DNA of 64,000 nucleotides from Streptomyces chartreusis (GCF_008704715.1 NZ_CP023689.1:372001-436000), one strand, 5' to 3'. Shown: positions 18,270 to 28,557, counted from the first letter of the stretch. Notes: generated by a model from the letters alone, not told the origin. A program made the numbers and translations.

Positions 18270-21200
18270 CCCGTCCCGTCACCGTTCTCGTCGCCAACCG
18301 CGGTGAGATAGCCCGCCGCGTCATCCGCACCGCCAAGCGGATGGGACTGGCCACCGTCGCCGTCTTCTCCGACGCCGACCGTGCCGCCCCGCACGTCCGC
18401 GAGGCCGACCACGCGGTCCGGCTCGGTCCGGCGCCCGCCCGCGAGTCGTATCTGCGCGGCGACGCGATCGTCGAGGCGGCGCTCGACCATGGCGCCGACA
18501 TCATCCACCCGGGCTACGGCTTTCTCTCCGAGAACGCCGCCTTCGCCCGCGCCGTCGAGGAGGCCGGCCTGCGTTTCGCGGGCCCCACCGCCGACCAGAT
18601 CACCGCCTTCGGCGAGAAGCACACCGCCCGCGCCCTGGCCAAGGCGGCCGGGGTGCCGCTGCTGGCCGGGACAGAACTCCTGGCGAGCGCAGAGGAGGCC
18701 GTCACCGCGGCCGAGTCGATCGGACTGCCCGTGATGGTCAAGGCCACCGGCGGTGGCGGCGGCATCGGCATGCAGGCCTGCGCCACCGCCGACGAGGTGC
18801 GCGAGGCGTTCGCCCGCGTGGCCGCGCTCGCCGAGTCCAACTTCGGATCGGCCGGAGTGTTCCTGGAACGTCTGGTGCGCCCGGCCCGGCACGTCGAGGT
18901 ACAGGTCTTCGGCGACGGCACCGGCCGGATCGCCGTCATCGGCGACCGCGACTGCTCGCTCCAGCGCCGCAACCAGAAGGTGATCGAGGAGGCCCCGGCT
19001 CCGGCCCTGCCCGACGGGATCCGCGCCCTGCTGCACGACTCCTCGCACCGGCTCCTCGCATCGGTCGCCTACCGCGGCGCGGGGACCGTGGAGTTCGTCT
19101 ACGACCCGGTCCGCGAGGAGGCCGCCTTCCTCGAGGTCAACACGCGGCTCCAGGTCGAACACCCGGTGACCGAGGAGGCGTACGGCGTCGACCTGGTCGA
19201 GCTCATGCTCGAACTGGCCCGCGACGGCCGGGTCGACGACTCGGTGTTCGAGCGGGAGTGGACGCCCACCGGACATGCCGTCCAGGCCCGCGTCTACGCC
19301 GAGGACCCCGGCAAGGATTCGCTGCCCTCCTCGGGCCTGATCACCCGGGCGCTCTTCCCCGGCCAGGGCGCCGACTCGATGCCCGGTGTCCGGGTCGACG
19401 GGTTCGCCGAGACCGGCCTTGAGATCTCGCCGTACTACGACCCCATGCTCGCCAAGGTGATCGCACACGGCGCCACCCGCGACACCGCGTTCGACGTCCT
19501 CGGCGAGGCGCTGGGCGCGAGCCGGATCGACGGCATCGTCACCAACCTCGGTCTGCTGCGCTGGCTGACCGTGCACGGTGAGGTGCGCGAGGCCGTGCAC
19601 AGCACCAGCACGCTCGCCACCACCTTCGACCCCGAGCCGCGCATCGACGTCCTGGTGCCGGGAGCGATGACCACCGTCCAAGACCTCCCCGGCCGGCTCG
19701 GCCACTGGCACGTGGGCGTGCCCCCGAGCGGCCCCTTCGACCCCGTCTCCTTCGCCGAGGCCAACCTGGCCGTCGGCAATCCGGCGGAGGCACCCGCACT
19801 TGAGGTCACCGCGGGCGGTCTGACCCTGCGCTTCTCCGCCGCGACCGTCGTCGCCGTCACCGGCGCCCCGGTCCCTGTCACCGTCGACGGCACCACGGCA
19901 CCCCTGTGGGAACCGGTGCCGGTATCGGCCGGCGCCACCTTGGTCCTCGGCACCGCGCAGGGCCCGGGTCTGCGCACATACGTGGCCGTCACGGGCGGCA
20001 TCGACGTGCCCGAATACCTGGGCAGCGCCTCGACATTCACCCTCGGCGGCTTCGGCGGCCACGGCGGCCGGGCGCTGCTCGCCGGGGACGTACTGCGTCC
20101 CGCCGCACACACCGCCCCGACCGGCGGCCCGACCCCGCCCGAGCGCCGTCCCGCGATCACCTCGAACTGGCAGATCGGTGTCACCGAAGGGCCGCACGCA
20201 GCACCGGAGTTCTTCACCCGCGAGGACATCGACACCCTTTACGCGACCGACTACAAGGTGCATCACAACTCTGCCCGCACCGGCATCCGCCTGATCGGGC
20301 CGAAACCGCGCTGGGCCCGCCAGGACGGCGGCGAGGCCGGACTGCACCCGTCCAACATCCACGACACGCCGTACGCGGTGGGTGCCCTGGACTTCACCGG
20401 TGACACGCCGATCATCCTGGGCCCCGACGGGCCGTCCCTCGGCGGGTTCGTGTGCCCCGCGGTGGTCGCCAGCGGCGAACTGTGGAAGCTCGGCCAGCTC
20501 CGCCCCGGCGACACCGTCCGGTTCGTGCCGGTCAAGGAGGCCGAGGCGGCCGCCCTCGACGCCCGCCGCGCCGAACCGGCGCTGATCAGCACGGGCGGCG
20601 ACGGCGACGACGGCATACTGGGCCGTCTGGAAGCCACCGATACCCGCCCCTCGGTCACCTACCGTCGGGACGGCGACGACAACGTCCTCGTCGAGTACGG
20701 CCCCATGGCGCTCGACCTCGGCCTGCGGATGCGCGTGCACGCCCTCCAGGAGACCCTGGCCGCGCACGCGCCCGACGGCATCGTCGACGTCACCCCGGGC
20801 ATCCGGTCGCTCCAGGTCCACACCGACGCCCGCCGCCTCAAGGCCCGCGACCTCACCGCCCTGCTGCGCGAACTGGAGGACGAGGTCCCGCCCACCAACG
20901 AGCTGGTGGTCCCCTCCCGCACGGTCCGGCTGCCGCTCAGCTGGGACGACCCGGCCACCCGCCTCGCCATCGAGCGGTACATGGCCGGGGTACGCGACGA
21001 CGCCCCCTGGTGCCCGTGGAACATCGAGTTCATCCGCCGCGTCAACGGCCTGGAGAGCGCCGACGACGTCTACCGTACGGTCTTCGACGCCTCGTACCTG
21101 GTGCTCGGCCTCGGGGACGTCTACCTCGGGGCCCCCGTGGCGACCCCGCTGGACCCGCGGCACCGCCTGGTGACCACCAAGTACAACCCGGCCCGCACCT

Positions 21201-21856
21201 GGACAGCGGAGAACTCCGTCGGCATCGGCGGTGCCTATCTGTGCGTCTACGGCATGGAGGGCCCCGGCGGCTACCAGTTCGTCGGACGCACCGTGCAGAT
21301 CTGGAACCGGTTCCGCAGGGGCGGTCTGTTCCAGGAATCCCCGTGGGCCCTGCGCTTCTTCGACCGCATCGAGTGGTACCCGGTCACCGCGAAGGAACTC
21401 CTCGAACTGCGCGCCGAGACCGACGCCGGCCGAGGGCCCTGCGACACGCAGGAGGGCACCTTCTCGATCGCCGAGTACAACACCTTCCTGGCCGCGAACG
21501 CCGACTCGATCGCCGCGTTCCGGCAGCAGCAGAGCGCCGCGTTCGAGGCCGAGAAGGAACGCTGGCGGGCCGCCGGCGAGTTCGACCGGAACGACGATCC
21601 CGAACCTCCGGCCGCCGACGCCGTCGTCGTACCGGACGGCGCGCTCGCGGTCACCGCGCCGTTCACCGCCACCGTCTGGCAGACCGTCGCGGAGCCGGGC
21701 ACCACCGTCGCCGAGGGCGACCCGATCCTCTCGCTGGAGGCGATGAAAATGGAGTCCAAAGTGAGCGCCCCCGCCGCCGGGACACTCCTGAAGATCTACG
21801 TCAAACCCGGTGAGCAGGTCGCCCCGGGCCAGATCCTCGCGGCGGTGCGGGCATGA
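18266..21856 (+). CDS. Biotin-dependent urea/guanidine carboxylase
   Basis: 1196 residues from GTG at 18266, which overlaps the previous stop (GTGA) and follows GGAGG by 7 nt. An ATP-grasp biotin carboxylase occupies about 1-450 (VANRGEIA at the N-terminus, G-rich lid GGGGGIG near 162). A urea-carboxylase carboxyltransferase domain of the KipI/KipA type follows (about 460-1070), then a biotinyl carrier domain with EAMKMES, the biotinylated Lys being 1161. The enzyme carboxylates urea to allophanate or guanidine to carboxyguanidine using ATP and bicarbonate. With DUF1989 partners next to it, guanidine is the more likely physiological substrate. I could not decide this from an active-site residue by eye. 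The hydrolase is encoded separately, unlike fungal urea amidolyase. Confidence 0.93.
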   Translation: MTRPVTVLVANRGEIARRVIRTAKRMGLATVAVFSDADRAAPHVREADHAVRLGPAPARESYLRGDAIVEAALDHGADIIHPGYGFLSENAAFARAVEEAGLRFAGPTADQITAFGEKHTARALAKAAGVPLLAGTELLASAEEAVTAAESIGLPVMVKATGGGGGIGMQACATADEVREAFARVAALAESNFGSAGVFLERLVRPARHVEVQVFGDGTGRIAVIGDRDCSLQRRNQKVIEEAPAPALPDGIRALLHDSSHRLLASVAYRGAGTVEFVYDPVREEAAFLEVNTRLQVEHPVTEEAYGVDLVELMLELARDGRVDDSVFEREWTPTGHAVQARVYAEDPGKDSLPSSGLITRALFPGQGADSMPGVRVDGFAETGLEISPYYDPMLAKVIAHGATRDTAFDVLGEALGASRIDGIVTNLGLLRWLTVHGEVREAVHSTSTLATTFDPEPRIDVLVPGAMTTVQDLPGRLGHWHVGVPPSGPFDPVSFAEANLAVGNPAEAPALEVTAGGLTLRFSAATVVAVTGAPVPVTVDGTTAPLWEPVPVSAGATLVLGTAQGPGLRTYVAVTGGIDVPEYLGSASTFTLGGFGGHGGRALLAGDVLRPAAHTAPTGGPTPPERRPAITSNWQIGVTEGPHAAPEFFTREDIDTLYATDYKVHHNSARTGIRLIGPKPRWARQDGGEAGLHPSNIHDTPYAVGALDFTGDTPIILGPDGPSLGGFVCPAVVASGELWKLGQLRPGDTVRFVPVKEAEAAALDARRAEPALISTGGDGDDGILGRLEATDTRPSVTYRRDGDDNVLVEYGPMALDLGLRMRVHALQETLAAHAPDGIVDVTPGIRSLQVHTDARRLKARDLTALLRELEDEVPPTNELVVPSRTVRLPLSWDDPATRLAIERYMAGVRDDAPWCPWNIEFIRRVNGLESADDVYRTVFDASYLVLGLGDVYLGAPVATPLDPRHRLVTTKYNPARTWTAENSVGIGGAYLCVYGMEGPGGYQFVGRTVQIWNRFRRGGLFQESPWALRFFDRIEWYPVTAKELLELRAETDAGRGPCDTQEGTFSIAEYNTFLAANADSIAAFRQQQSAAFEAEKERWRAAGEFDRNDDPEPPAADAVVVPDGALAVTAPFTATVWQTVAEPGTTVAEGDPILSLEAMKMESKVSAPAAGTLLKIYVKPGEQVAPGQILAAVRA

Positions 21857-23520
21857 ACGCCATGACACCGGCCGAACGTGTCGAGGCCGCCTACGACCGC
21901 ATCGAGTCCGCCGACCGGCCCGAGATCTGGATCCACCTCAGGCCCCGCCACGACGTGCTCGCCGAGGCCGCCGGGATCGATCCGGGGCTTCCGCTCGCAG
22001 GACTGGTCGCGGCGGTCAAGGACAACATCGACGTGGCCGGACTGCCCACGACCGCAGGCGCGCCGTCGTACGCCTACCGGCCGGACGCCGACGCGCCCGC
22101 GGTGGCACGGCTGCGCGCGGCCGGCGCGGTGGTGCTCGGGAAGACCAACCTGGACCAGTTCGCCACCGGCCTCGTCGGCACCCGCAGTCCCCACGGTGCG
22201 GTGCGCAACGCATGGGATCCGGCACGCATTTCCGGCGGGTCGTCGTCCGGCTCGGCGGTGGCGGTCGCACTGGGCATCGCCGACATCGCGCTGGGCACCG
22301 ACACGGCCGGCTCCGGGCGGGTGCCCGCCGCCCTCAACGGCATCGTCGGGGTCAAGCCGACCAAGGGCCTGGTGCCCGTGACCGGGGTGGTCCCCGCCTG
22401 CTACACCCTCGACTGTGTGACGGTCTTCGCCCGCGACCTGCGGCTCGCCCGCACCGCCGCGGAGGCCATCGAGGGCCCCGACCCGGCCGACCCGCTCTCG
22501 CGCACCGGCACCCGGTTGCCCCCGCCACCTGCCCGCCCCAGGGTCGCCGTCCCTGCCGAGGAGCACCTGCGGGGCATGGCCGACGGCTGGCGCGAAGCCT
22601 TCGACACCGCGGTCGCCCGCCTGGCGAGCACCGGAGTGGAGATCGTGGAGGCCGATGTGACTCCACTCCTGGAAGCCGCCCAACTGCTGTACGGCGGCGC
22701 GTTCGTGGCCGAGCGGTACGCCGCCGTGGGCGGACACCTCGACAAGCACCGCGATCTGATCGGTACGGACCTCGACCCGACCGTGGCATCCATCGTGCTG
22801 GCCGGCCGGGAGAAGACCGCCGCCGACTGGGCCGCGGACACCGCCCGGCTCGCCGCCCTCGGTGCCGCCGCACGTACGGCCCTCGATGGCTGCGCGGCGC
22901 TCCTCACCCCGACGACCACCTGGCACCCGACCCTCGACGAGGTGGCGGAAGACCCGGTCGGCGCCAACGCCCGGATGGGCCGCTTCACCAACTTCGCCAA
23001 CCTGCTGGACCACGCCTCGCTCGCCGTCCCCGCGGGATTCGTGGACGGACTGCCGTTCGGCGTGATGTTCACGGGCCCGGCCTTCTCCGACCGTGCCCTG
23101 GCGGTCCTCGCCGAGCGGTTCGCCGATCCGGGCCTCGACCTGTTCGTGGTCGGCGCCCACCTCACCGGGCAGCCCCTCAACGCCCAGCTGGTGCAAGCGG
23201 GCGGCACACTCGTGGGCCCGGCCCGCACCGCCGCCGGCTACCGACTGCACGCCCTGGCCACCCAGCCACCCAAGCCGGGCCTGGTCCGAACCACCGAGGG
23301 CCGCCCGGACGCGTCGGGCATCGAGGGCGAGATCTGGCGGCTGCCCGCGGCAGGGTTCGGGGTGCTGACCGCCGCGGTCCCCGCGCCGATGGCGATCGGA
23401 ACCGTCGAACTGGCCGACGGACGGCAGATCAGCGGCTTCCTGGTCGAGCCGTACGCCGTGGAGAACGCACCCGACATCACCCGCTTCGGAGGCTGGAGGG
23501 TCTACCTGGCATCGAAGTGA
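21853..23520 (+). CDS. atzF: Allophanate hydrolase
   Basis: 555 residues; ATG overlaps the carboxylase stop (ATGA). The N-terminal two thirds is an amidase-signature domain with the Ser-cisSer-Lys triad Lys56 (VAAVKDN), Ser130 in ISGGSSSGSA and nucleophile Ser154 in DTAGSGR, spaced as in AtzF. The last roughly 130 residues form the small AtzF-specific C-terminal domain (GAHLTGQPLN, GFLVEPYAVENA). It hydrolyses allophanate to ammonia and CO2, the final step of the operon's pathway. Confidence 0.93.
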   Translation: MNAMTPAERVEAAYDRIESADRPEIWIHLRPRHDVLAEAAGIDPGLPLAGLVAAVKDNIDVAGLPTTAGAPSYAYRPDADAPAVARLRAAGAVVLGKTNLDQFATGLVGTRSPHGAVRNAWDPARISGGSSSGSAVAVALGIADIALGTDTAGSGRVPAALNGIVGVKPTKGLVPVTGVVPACYTLDCVTVFARDLRLARTAAEAIEGPDPADPLSRTGTRLPPPPARPRVAVPAEEHLRGMADGWREAFDTAVARLASTGVEIVEADVTPLLEAAQLLYGGAFVAERYAAVGGHLDKHRDLIGTDLDPTVASIVLAGREKTAADWAADTARLAALGAAARTALDGCAALLTPTTTWHPTLDEVAEDPVGANARMGRFTNFANLLDHASLAVPAGFVDGLPFGVMFTGPAFSDRALAVLAERFADPGLDLFVVGAHLTGQPLNAQLVQAGGTLVGPARTAAGYRLHALATQPPKPGLVRTTEGRPDASGIEGEIWRLPAAGFGVLTAAVPAPMAIGTVELADGRQISGFLVEPYAVENAPDITRFGGWRVYLASK

Positions 23521-23583
23521 CCGGAGGCGGCACCGGTGCTCACCGCCGACACCGGCCGTTGACCGAGGTGGCAGGATGGGATC

Positions 23584-24267
23584 ATGACCAGGACGCGGCC
23601 CCGCCAAGGAAGACCCCGGCACACACCGCCGTCCGATCCCAACGCCTCCGGTCGGGAACAGATCCTCGACGCCGCCGGTGCGCTCTTCGTCGAACACGGG
23701 ATCTCCGCCACCAGCACCCGCATGATCGCCGAGCGGGTCGGCATCAGGCAGGCCTCGTTGTACTACCACTTCGCCACGAAGGACGAGATCCTCGCCGAAC
23801 TGCTGGCCACCTCGGTCCGGCCGAGCCTTGAGATGGTGGAGCGCATCCAGGCCTTGGTGCCGGAGCGGGCGAGCGCGGCCGCGGCGCTCTACGCGGTGGC
23901 CGCGACGGACGTACGCACCCTGTCCCGCACCCCGTACAACATCGGCACGCTCTATCTCCTGCCGGAGGTGCTGACCGAGCGGTTCGACGCATTCCGCGCC
24001 GACCGGGGCCGACTCCAGCAGAGCTACGGCGCGCTCGGCGCTTCGGCGGCGGCCGAGGGCGTCACCGGGAGCATTCCGCCCGAGCGGATCGGGGAGCTGC
24101 TGATCCAGCTGGTGGAGGTCGTCATCCAGATCCGCCGTACCCGCGATCCCGATCCGGCGGACACGGATGCCATCGCGTCGTCGTCTCTACGGCTGTGCGG
24201 GCTGGGCGAGACGGCGATCGCCACGGCAAGGGACGAGGCACGCGCCCTTCTGACCGGCCTGGCGTGA
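23584..24267 (+). CDS. TetR-family regulator
   Basis: 227 residues. The N-terminal helix-turn-helix covers about 18-65 (ILDAAGALFVEHGISATSTRMIAERVGIRQASLYYHF). The ligand domain is helical without diagnostic residues. It sits 63 nt after the allophanate hydrolase on the same strand, so it probably controls the guanidine/urea operon, and the 20-bp palindrome at 14832-14851 is the best candidate site. Confidence 0.92.
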   Translation: MTRTRPRQGRPRHTPPSDPNASGREQILDAAGALFVEHGISATSTRMIAERVGIRQASLYYHFATKDEILAELLATSVRPSLEMVERIQALVPERASAAAALYAVAATDVRTLSRTPYNIGTLYLLPEVLTERFDAFRADRGRLQQSYGALGASAAAEGVTGSIPPERIGELLIQLVEVVIQIRRTRDPDPADTDAIASSSLRLCGLGETAIATARDEARALLTGLA

Positions 24268-24316
24268 CGAACGCGCTGTCGCTCGACGCGCATGCCGGAC
24301 CCGGCCCGTCCCCACG

Positions 24317-25294
24317 TCACGCTCGACCGGCAGCCGTGGCGACGAGCTCGTAGGACCGCAGTCGGTCCTTCAACGCGTAGACGGGCATGACGAGCATCAG
24401 CTCCTCGGCTCCCGTCGCGTCGACGATGTCCGTGAGGCGCTGGACAACGGCATCGGGCGTGCCGTGGGCCTGATGAGGGAGGAAGCCGGCCAGGGCCTGT
24501 CGTTCCTCCTCGGTGAAGGGGTGTTCCGCGGCCTCGGCCGGCGTGGGAAACGGAGTGTCGCTGCGGCCTTGGAGAAGGCCGACCTTGACGACGTTCATCG
24601 GTCCGGCGAGCCACTCCACATCCTGCTGAGTCGGGGCGCACACCGTCTCCACGCATACGAGTACACGCGGCCCGGTGCACCAGCGCGAGGGCCGGAAGCG
24701 GGCCCGGTACTCATCGATCGCGGCAGCGGTGTTGTCGGGTCGGATGTGGTGGGCGATCGCGACCGGCAGGCCCAGGTCCGCGGCGAGCGCGGCACCGGCG
24801 GTGCTGGAGGCGAGCAGCCAGGGTTCGGGCAGGTCGTCGAGCGCGACCTCGTCCACGAGGAACCGCAAGGTGGCCGCCACATCGCCCCGGTACTCGTCGT
24901 CGGTGATCGGCCCCGCTCCGCGCCGCAGCGCCCGCGCCGTCGGCTCGTCCAGTGTGCCGGGGCCTCGTCCGATGCCCAGGTCGATCCGCTCCGGGTGCAG
25001 CCCGGCGAGCGTGCCGAACTGCTCGGCCAGCATGATCGGACTGTGGTTGGGAGCGAGAACGCCCCCGGAGCCCAACCGGATCGTCGATGTCGACGCGGCG
25101 GCGTGGGCGATCAGCACGACCGGCGGGAAGGCGCCGATCGCGGGCGAGTGGTGATGCTCGGCGTACCAGAGTCGCCGGTAGCCCATGGTCTCGACGTGCC
25201 GGGCGAACGTGGTCGTGTCACGCAGGGTGTCGGCAGCCCTGCTGCCGGCCTGAACCATCGCGACTTCCAGCACGGAGAGCGGTACAGCCATCAT
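24317..25294 (-). CDS. LLM-class flavin-dependent oxidoreductase (MsnO8-like)
   Basis: About 325 residues. Luciferase-like TIM-barrel enzyme: S-V-L-E at the start of strand 1, W-Y-A-E-H-H, the FMN-contacting segment GSGGVLAPNHSP, and GIGRGPGT typical of alkanal-monooxygenase-like proteins. The start is uncertain: ATG at 25294 or 25291 matches the family's first strand but has no clear ribosome site, and the frame continues upstream to 25360. Substrate unknown. It is convergent with the TetR gene and divergent from the protease. Confidence 0.88.
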   Translation of the reverse strand: MMAVPLSVLEVAMVQAGSRAADTLRDTTTFARHVETMGYRRLWYAEHHHSPAIGAFPPVVLIAHAAASTSTIRLGSGGVLAPNHSPIMLAEQFGTLAGLHPERIDLGIGRGPGTLDEPTARALRRGAGPITDDEYRGDVAATLRFLVDEVALDDLPEPWLLASSTAGAALAADLGLPVAIAHHIRPDNTAAAIDEYRARFRPSRWCTGPRVLVCVETVCAPTQQDVEWLAGPMNVVKVGLLQGRSDTPFPTPAEAAEHPFTEEERQALAGFLPHQAHGTPDAVVQRLTDIVDATGAEELMLVMPVYALKDRLRSYELVATAAGRA

Positions 25295-25559
25295 GTGATC
25301 ATCATGTCGCAACTCCCGGAAGATGGTTGGGATTTCCGACCCGCGTCGAGCGAGGGACACGCCCTACCCCGGTCGGACCCGCACGGGCACAATGAGCGCT
25401 GCCCCGCCTCCGCACGTCGTCGCGGACGAAGCCACGGCGGGGGCTCCGGCTCGCCGTCGAATCCCGCACGACACCAGCACCACGGCATGCAAGCCCGGCA
25501 CGCCCGGTGACCAGTAGGGCGTGCCCGAAGCCGACCGACCGTACTCGGGGAGATTCGGG

Positions 25560-26438
25560 ATGACAGCACGCCGTACGACCAAGGGACGCTCTCAACTCAT
25601 CGCGTACGTCCTGAGTTTGCTCGGGGTGGCCGCCCTCACGGTGTCCGGCACCAGCGCCACGGCTGCACCCGCCGCCGCGCCCGCGTCCGGCGTCGCTTCA
25701 GCCGTCGCCGCACTGGGGATGGACGGGACGGCGTGGACCGTGGACGAACGCAGCGGAAGGCTGCGGGTCCTCGCCGACTCGACGGTCTCGGACACCGAGT
25801 TGGCCCAACTCCGGCGCACCGCAGCCCGGTTCAATGGCGGCCTCACTCTCGAACGGCTCGACGGGCGGCTGCGCACGCTCCTTTCGGGCGGCGACGGCAT
25901 CTACGCCGGCGGCCGGCGCTGCACGGCGGGCGTCAATGTGCAGAGCGGGTCCACGTACTACTTCGTCACCGCCGGACACTGCACCGAGGGACTGCCCACC
26001 TGGTACACCGGCGCCGCCCTGGACACGGCCGTCGGCCCCACCACCGGGAGCAGCTTCCCCGGCAACGACTTCGGGGTCGTCCGTTACGCCAACCCGGCCG
26101 TGCCGCACCCCGGCACCATCGGGACGGTCGACGCGACGGGGACCGCGTCCGCCTACGTCGGCCAACGGGTCTGCACCCGGGGCGCCACGACCGGGGTCCG
26201 CTGCGGCGTGGTCACCGCGCTGAACGCGACCGTGAACTACGGCGGCGGTGACATCGTCAGCGGGCTGATCCAGACCAATATCTGCGCCGAACCCGGCGAC
26301 AGCGGAGGCCCGCTCTACGCCGGCGACAAGGTCATCGGCATCCTCTCCGGCGGCTCCGGCAACTGCACCACGGGAGGGACCAGCTACTACCAGCCGATCC
26401 AGGAAGCGCTGAGCGCATACGGCCTGTCGGTCTACTGA
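25560..26438 (+). CDS. Secreted S1-family serine protease
   Basis: 292 residues from ATG at 25560 with GGGGAG 6 nt upstream. A Sec signal peptide occupies about 1-36 (ending SATA-AP), a short pro-region about 37-110, and the chymotrypsin-like domain about 111-292. The triad is His140 (TAGHC), Asp170 (GNDFG) and Ser248 (GDSGGP); Cys pairs C121/C141 and C205/C215 fit streptogrisin-like disulfides. It should be exported, processed and active outside the cell as a general protease. It is monocistronic and divergent from the LLM enzyme. Confidence 0.93.
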   Translation: MTARRTTKGRSQLIAYVLSLLGVAALTVSGTSATAAPAAAPASGVASAVAALGMDGTAWTVDERSGRLRVLADSTVSDTELAQLRRTAARFNGGLTLERLDGRLRTLLSGGDGIYAGGRRCTAGVNVQSGSTYYFVTAGHCTEGLPTWYTGAALDTAVGPTTGSSFPGNDFGVVRYANPAVPHPGTIGTVDATGTASAYVGQRVCTRGATTGVRCGVVTALNATVNYGGGDIVSGLIQTNICAEPGDSGGPLYAGDKVIGILSGGSGNCTTGGTSYYQPIQEALSAYGLSVY

Positions 26439-26511
26439 CGAGGGCTCATTCGCCGTCGCACTCGGCAAGGCATCTCGAATCGACGAGCCAAAACTGGCAC
26501 CGTAAACCCTC

Positions 26512-28557
26512 GTGAAGGTGAACAAAGGCGGACAAACAGAAAACTCGGTGCGCTGGAGGCTCGTGCTGGCCAGCTCCACCATGCTCTTCGTGGAGCTGGC
26601 GCTGATCAGATGGGCGGGCGCCAACGTCGTCCATCTCAGCTACTTCTCGAACTTCATCCTGCTGGGGTCGTTCCTCGGCATCGGTATCGGATTCCTGATC
26701 CCGGCCGCTCGCGGCCAGTGGCTCAAACGCTGGACACCGATCCCCCTCGCGCTTCTCGTCGTCTTCGTCCGCGCTTACCCGGTGCAGGTGCGTCAGAGCA
26801 GCAGCGAGGTCATCTACTTCACGGCCGTGAAGACCACCGGCCTGCCCCAGTGGGTGACGCTGCCCGCGATCTTCCTGCTGACCGCATTGATCATGGCCGG
26901 GATCGGCAAGATCACCGCCGATCTCTTCCGTCAGCTCGCCTCGCTCGACGCCTACCGCTACGACCTGCTCGGCAGCATCACCGGCTCGATCTCCTTCGCC
27001 GTGCTGTCGTGGCTCCGCGCCCCCTCGGTGGTGTGGGGCGTAATCGCCGCCGTGGCCCTGCTGATCCTCGGCGGACGCCGGAACAGCCTGCTGTACGGCG
27101 TCCCCCTCACCGCGATGGTCGCCGCGCTGTTCCTGGAGTCGTCCACCGCCGGTATCTCCTGGTCGCCCTACTACAAGATCCAGCTCGAAGCCTCGCCGAC
27201 CACCACCCGGACCTACTTCATCTCCGCCAACGGAGTCCCTCACCAGAGCACCGCTCCCCTGCCGGTGCTGCTGCGCGAGAACTCCCCCTATCGGCAGGCG
27301 TACGAGCAGACGCCCCGCAACCCGCACAAACGCGTGCTGGTCATCGGGGCCGGCAACGGCAATGACGTCGCCGTCGCGCTGGCGCACGGAGCCCAGCGCG
27401 TGGACGCCGTGGAGATCGACCCCCGTCTGCAGGAGATCGGCGCGCGGCTGCACCCCGCGAAGCCGTACGACGACCCCAGAGTGCACGCGTACATCAACGA
27501 CGGACGGGCATTCCTGGAGCGCACGAACGCCAAGTACGACCTCATCATCCTGGCGCTGCCGGACTCCCTGACCCTCGTGTCGGGCGCGAGCAATCTGCGG
27601 CTGGAGAGCTACCTGTTCACCCGGCAGGCGTTCGAGGCGGCTCGCGACCATCTGACGCCCGACGGGGCGTTCGCCATGTACAACTACTACCGCAAGAGCT
27701 GGTTGGTCGACCGTTTCGCCGGGGACCTCGACGATCTCTACGGCCACGCCCCCTGCATGACGACGTACAAGCGGAACGCGGCCGTGCTGGTGGCCGGCAT
27801 GACGCCCGGCGACCAGTCCTGCAAACAGATCTGGCAGCCCAGCGGCCCGGTCCCGGCGGCCGCGACCGATGACCACCCGTTCCCCTATCTGCTGCACCGC
27901 ACCGTCCCCACGATCTACCTGGGTGCCCTGGGTGCGATCCTGCTGGTGACGCTGCTGTCGGTGCGTCTGGCCGGGGTTCGCATCCGAAGTACGGTCCGCT
28001 ACACCGACATGTTCCTTCTGGGCGCGGCCTTCATGCTGCTCGAAACGAAGAACGTGATCGGTTTCGCGCTCTACTTCGGTACGACCTGGCTGGTCAACGC
28101 CCTCGTCTTCTTCGGCGTTCTGGTCTCCGTCCTCGCCGCGGTCGAGGTCCGGCGCAGATTGCGGCGGGTCAACCTGCTGCTCCTCCAGCTGCTGCTCTTC
28201 GGCTCTCTGGCGGTGGCCTGGCTCGTCCCGGTGCAGTCCGTCCTGTCGCTGCCCTTCGCCGCCCGGCTCGCCGCCGCCATCGCGCTGGCCTTCGCGCCCA
28301 TCTTCTGCGCCAACCTCATCTTCTCCGACCGGCTGGCACTGGCCCCCGACCCGACCTCGGCGTTCGGTGCGAACCTGCTGGGCGCGCTGACCGGAGGCGC
28401 GCTCGAGTACCTGGCCCTGGTGACGGGCTATCAGGCGCTGTTGCTGATCGTCGCCATGCTGTACCTGGGGGCGTGCATCGCCATGCACTTCACCGGACGG
28501 GGGCCGGACGGAGCGATGACACGGACGCCGAAGGAAACGGTGGCCGTCAAGACCTAG
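26512..28557 (+). CDS. Membrane-bound spermine/spermidine-synthase-like protein
   Basis: 681 residues, start GTG at 26512 (no clear ribosome site, so uncertain). Hydrophobic helices span about 15-210; a Rossmann SAM-binding domain spans about 260-430 with V-I-G-A-G-N-G-N-D, the acidic D-A-V-E-I-D-P strand and NDGRAFL; six or so further helices span about 465-655. The central domain resembles polyamine aminopropyltransferases. The DTY/DSSDP-type catalytic region reads LALPDSLTL and lacks the Asp pair expected for aminopropyl transfer. Membrane-embedded members of this superfamily have unknown substrates. No polyamine gene is nearby. Confidence 0.78.
   Translation: MKVNKGGQTENSVRWRLVLASSTMLFVELALIRWAGANVVHLSYFSNFILLGSFLGIGIGFLIPAARGQWLKRWTPIPLALLVVFVRAYPVQVRQSSSEVIYFTAVKTTGLPQWVTLPAIFLLTALIMAGIGKITADLFRQLASLDAYRYDLLGSITGSISFAVLSWLRAPSVVWGVIAAVALLILGGRRNSLLYGVPLTAMVAALFLESSTAGISWSPYYKIQLEASPTTTRTYFISANGVPHQSTAPLPVLLRENSPYRQAYEQTPRNPHKRVLVIGAGNGNDVAVALAHGAQRVDAVEIDPRLQEIGARLHPAKPYDDPRVHAYINDGRAFLERTNAKYDLIILALPDSLTLVSGASNLRLESYLFTRQAFEAARDHLTPDGAFAMYNYYRKSWLVDRFAGDLDDLYGHAPCMTTYKRNAAVLVAGMTPGDQSCKQIWQPSGPVPAAATDDHPFPYLLHRTVPTIYLGALGAILLVTLLSVRLAGVRIRSTVRYTDMFLLGAAFMLLETKNVIGFALYFGTTWLVNALVFFGVLVSVLAAVEVRRRLRRVNLLLLQLLLFGSLAVAWLVPVQSVLSLPFAARLAAAIALAFAPIFCANLIFSDRLALAPDPTSAFGANLLGALTGGALEYLALVTGYQALLLIVAMLYLGACIAMHFTGRGPDGAMTRTPKETVAVKT

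Noticed and set aside
18227..21868. Long open frame (1213 codons) on the minus strand opposite the carboxylase
   Set aside because: Shadow of the biotin-dependent carboxylase, whose domains and biotin site are clear; no family features on the antisense product.
24268..24316. Terminator between TetR and LLM genes
   Set aside because: Only very short GC palindromes are present; no stem comparable with the other convergent gaps.
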